A stretch of 16,985 nt of DNA. Source: Desulfobacterales bacterium HSG17. Lineage in GTDB: Bacteria; Desulfobacterota; Desulfobacteria; Desulfobacterales; Desulfococcaceae. The notes under the pieces were generated by a model. That model was not told the origin of the DNA and ran no database searches. It worked only from the letters and a program-made list of their open reading frames with translations. The DNA lies in NCBI GenBank assembly GCA_030377945.1, contig JAUCGD010000057.1:1-16985 (forward strand). Direction: 5' to 3'. Each line of letters opens with the position of its first letter. The stretch's first letter is position 1. Positions 15,838 through 16,985 of the stretch are shown piece after piece. The translations under genes and the position numbers were made by a program.

Positions 15838-16985
15838 GAATCCCTGTTAAATTATTAATTTCCAGTGCCCTGATTCTTTTCTTTTACGGAGCCTTGCAGG
15901 GCGGATTTTATTTTATGAAAAACAGGGTTCAGGAGCTTGCCATAGCAGCTGGTTTAGGATTGTATGTTTATACAGCCATACAGGCTGCTTTTTCCGTGAA
16001 AAATATACGCTGGAGCTGGTGGGCAATTTCAGCACCTTTGTTTTCTCTTTTCATTGTTATCAACTTCGGGATAGTTTTTGCAGTAAATACAGGAGAATCT
16101 CCGGTTCCAAGTATTCTGGCTTCCCGCTATTTTCTACTCATATTTATTATTCCGGTCATATATTTTCTCTATCATCTGGGATACACTCTTAAAGAAATTG
16201 AGCAGATTTTTTATATTTCCCTGGTTATCTTACTGCTGAATTATGTTTTCCATTATTTCCGAATAGATCTTAAAGCAGCTTATTTTTCAACAGATCATTT
16301 TACAGCCTCTCTTGTTACCTATGATGAATGGCGTGGATACAGGCTAAAACCTCCCATGTTTGTAACATTTATAGTTTTGCTCCATTCCGGGATGTCTCTT
16401 TTTACCAGACTGAGGCCCATTATTGTATTGAGATCATTTTTATTGATCGGACTGACCTGCTATATCCTTCTTATTAATATGTCCCGCGCATCTCTTGCAG
16501 CAATTTTCCTATCCATGTCACTGTATCCAATCTTTTTCAGCCGTCCCAATCGTATTAACCTGCTGGTTCTCGGAGTACCTTCGGGTCTCCTTGTATTTTT
16601 TTTCATTATTGCCATCCTCTTACAGGCAATAGTTGCCCATTTTACCAGCGACTGGTCATTTCAGGTCCGCATGAAAAGCTGGGAAATTGCATTGAGCAAT
16701 TTTGCAGAACATCCGATTTTTGGTTTTGGCCAGGCCAGTTATTATACAAAATCTTACCAGGATCTTTTTGGTAAAAAATTTTTCCCTTCAGATCTTGGTA
16801 TTATAGGAGTGGCTTTTAAATACGGGCTTGTGGGTGTGGCATCCTTTATTTTCTATAATTTTTATATTCTATACCGTTTAATGCGGGTAAACTGGTTATT
16901 CAGAAAATTAAACGGCAGACATAATCCCCTTATCTGGTCATTATTTATACTCTCTATATCATTGATAATAAATATGATTCTGCAA
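15834..16985 (+). CDS. Wzy/O-antigen-ligase-like polytopic membrane protein, 5' part
   Basis: The frame is open from GTG 15834 to the end of the window (384 codons, no stop), so the C-terminus is missing. AGGA at 15823-15826 lies 7 bases before the GTG, and the start overlaps the GT2 stop as GTGA. The protein is strongly hydrophobic with about nine or ten probable transmembrane helices. It carries LLINMSRASLAAI and, after a loop, RMKSWEIALSNF followed by EHPIFGFGQASY (His293). This is the pattern of Wzy_C/O-antigen ligase family proteins. Such proteins polymerise repeat units or ligate a finished chain on the outer face of the inner membrane; sequence alone does not tell which. In this cluster a polymerase of the exopolysaccharide is the simpler reading. 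Confidence 0.87.
   Translation, partial: MRIPVKLLISSALILFFYGALQGGFYFMKNRVQELAIAAGLGLYVYTAIQAAFSVKNIRWSWWAISAPLFSLFIVINFGIVFAVNTGESPVPSILASRYFLLIFIIPVIYFLYHLGYTLKEIEQIFYISLVILLLNYVFHYFRIDLKAAYFSTDHFTASLVTYDEWRGYRLKPPMFVTFIVLLHSGMSLFTRLRPIIVLRSFLLIGLTCYILLINMSRASLAAIFLSMSLYPIFFSRPNRINLLVLGVPSGLLVFFFIIAILLQAIVAHFTSDWSFQVRMKSWEIALSNFAEHPIFGFGQASYYTKSYQDLFGKKFFPSDLGIIGVAFKYGLVGVASFIFYNFYILYRLMRVNWLFRKLNGRHNPLIWSLFILSISLIINMILQ

Overview
The window is about 17 kb of fairly AT-rich bacterial DNA with every recognisable gene on the + strand. It is packed, with gaps mostly under 80 bases and several stop/start overlaps. The gene families point to a Desulfobacterota-type (delta-proteobacterial, possibly Desulfobacterales) genome. 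These include a kinase with a VLHNIGN H-box, a secreted dockerin-like/DUF4114/LruC protein, and a signalling island next to exopolysaccharide genes. This assignment is inferred from family flavour; there is no rRNA or marker gene to confirm it.

Region 1 (1-8339) is a signalling island. It starts with the 3' part of a PhnD-like periplasmic binding protein, then a membrane HAMP histidine kinase and a cytoplasmic receiver-histidine kinase. A full-length glycogen phosphorylase follows, then a receiver-PP2C (RsbU-like) phosphatase, an RsbW-like serine kinase and a STAS anti-sigma antagonist. The two receiver domains are close paralogues and share an unusual insertion of about 30 residues. No sigma factor gene is visible.

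Region 2 (8326-10876) begins inside the end of the STAS gene. It holds an intact initiating phosphoglycosyltransferase (WcaJ/PssY type). Next is a three-part protein (nucleotidyltransferase-like, left-handed beta-helix, phosphoglycosyltransferase-like) whose two enzyme-like parts both lack their catalytic motifs. A small single-pass membrane protein follows.

Region 3 (10877-13582) has a good candidate sigma-70 promoter and one large secreted protein: signal peptide, dockerin-like calcium loops, DUF4114 and a LruC domain. After it comes a short intergenic stretch with interleaved inverted repeats that overlap the ribosome binding site of the next gene.

Region 4 (13583-16985) contains a GT4-like glycosyltransferase, a GT2 glycosyltransferase and a polytopic Wzy/O-antigen-ligase-like protein that runs off the window. 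Their ends overlap by 4 bases.

A reasonable reading is an exopolysaccharide locus controlled by a two-component relay feeding a phosphatase/kinase/STAS partner switch. Glycogen phosphorylase lies inside the control operon and may link glycogen breakdown (glucose-1-phosphate supply) to polysaccharide export. The linkage is inferred from gene order; the individual family calls are strong.
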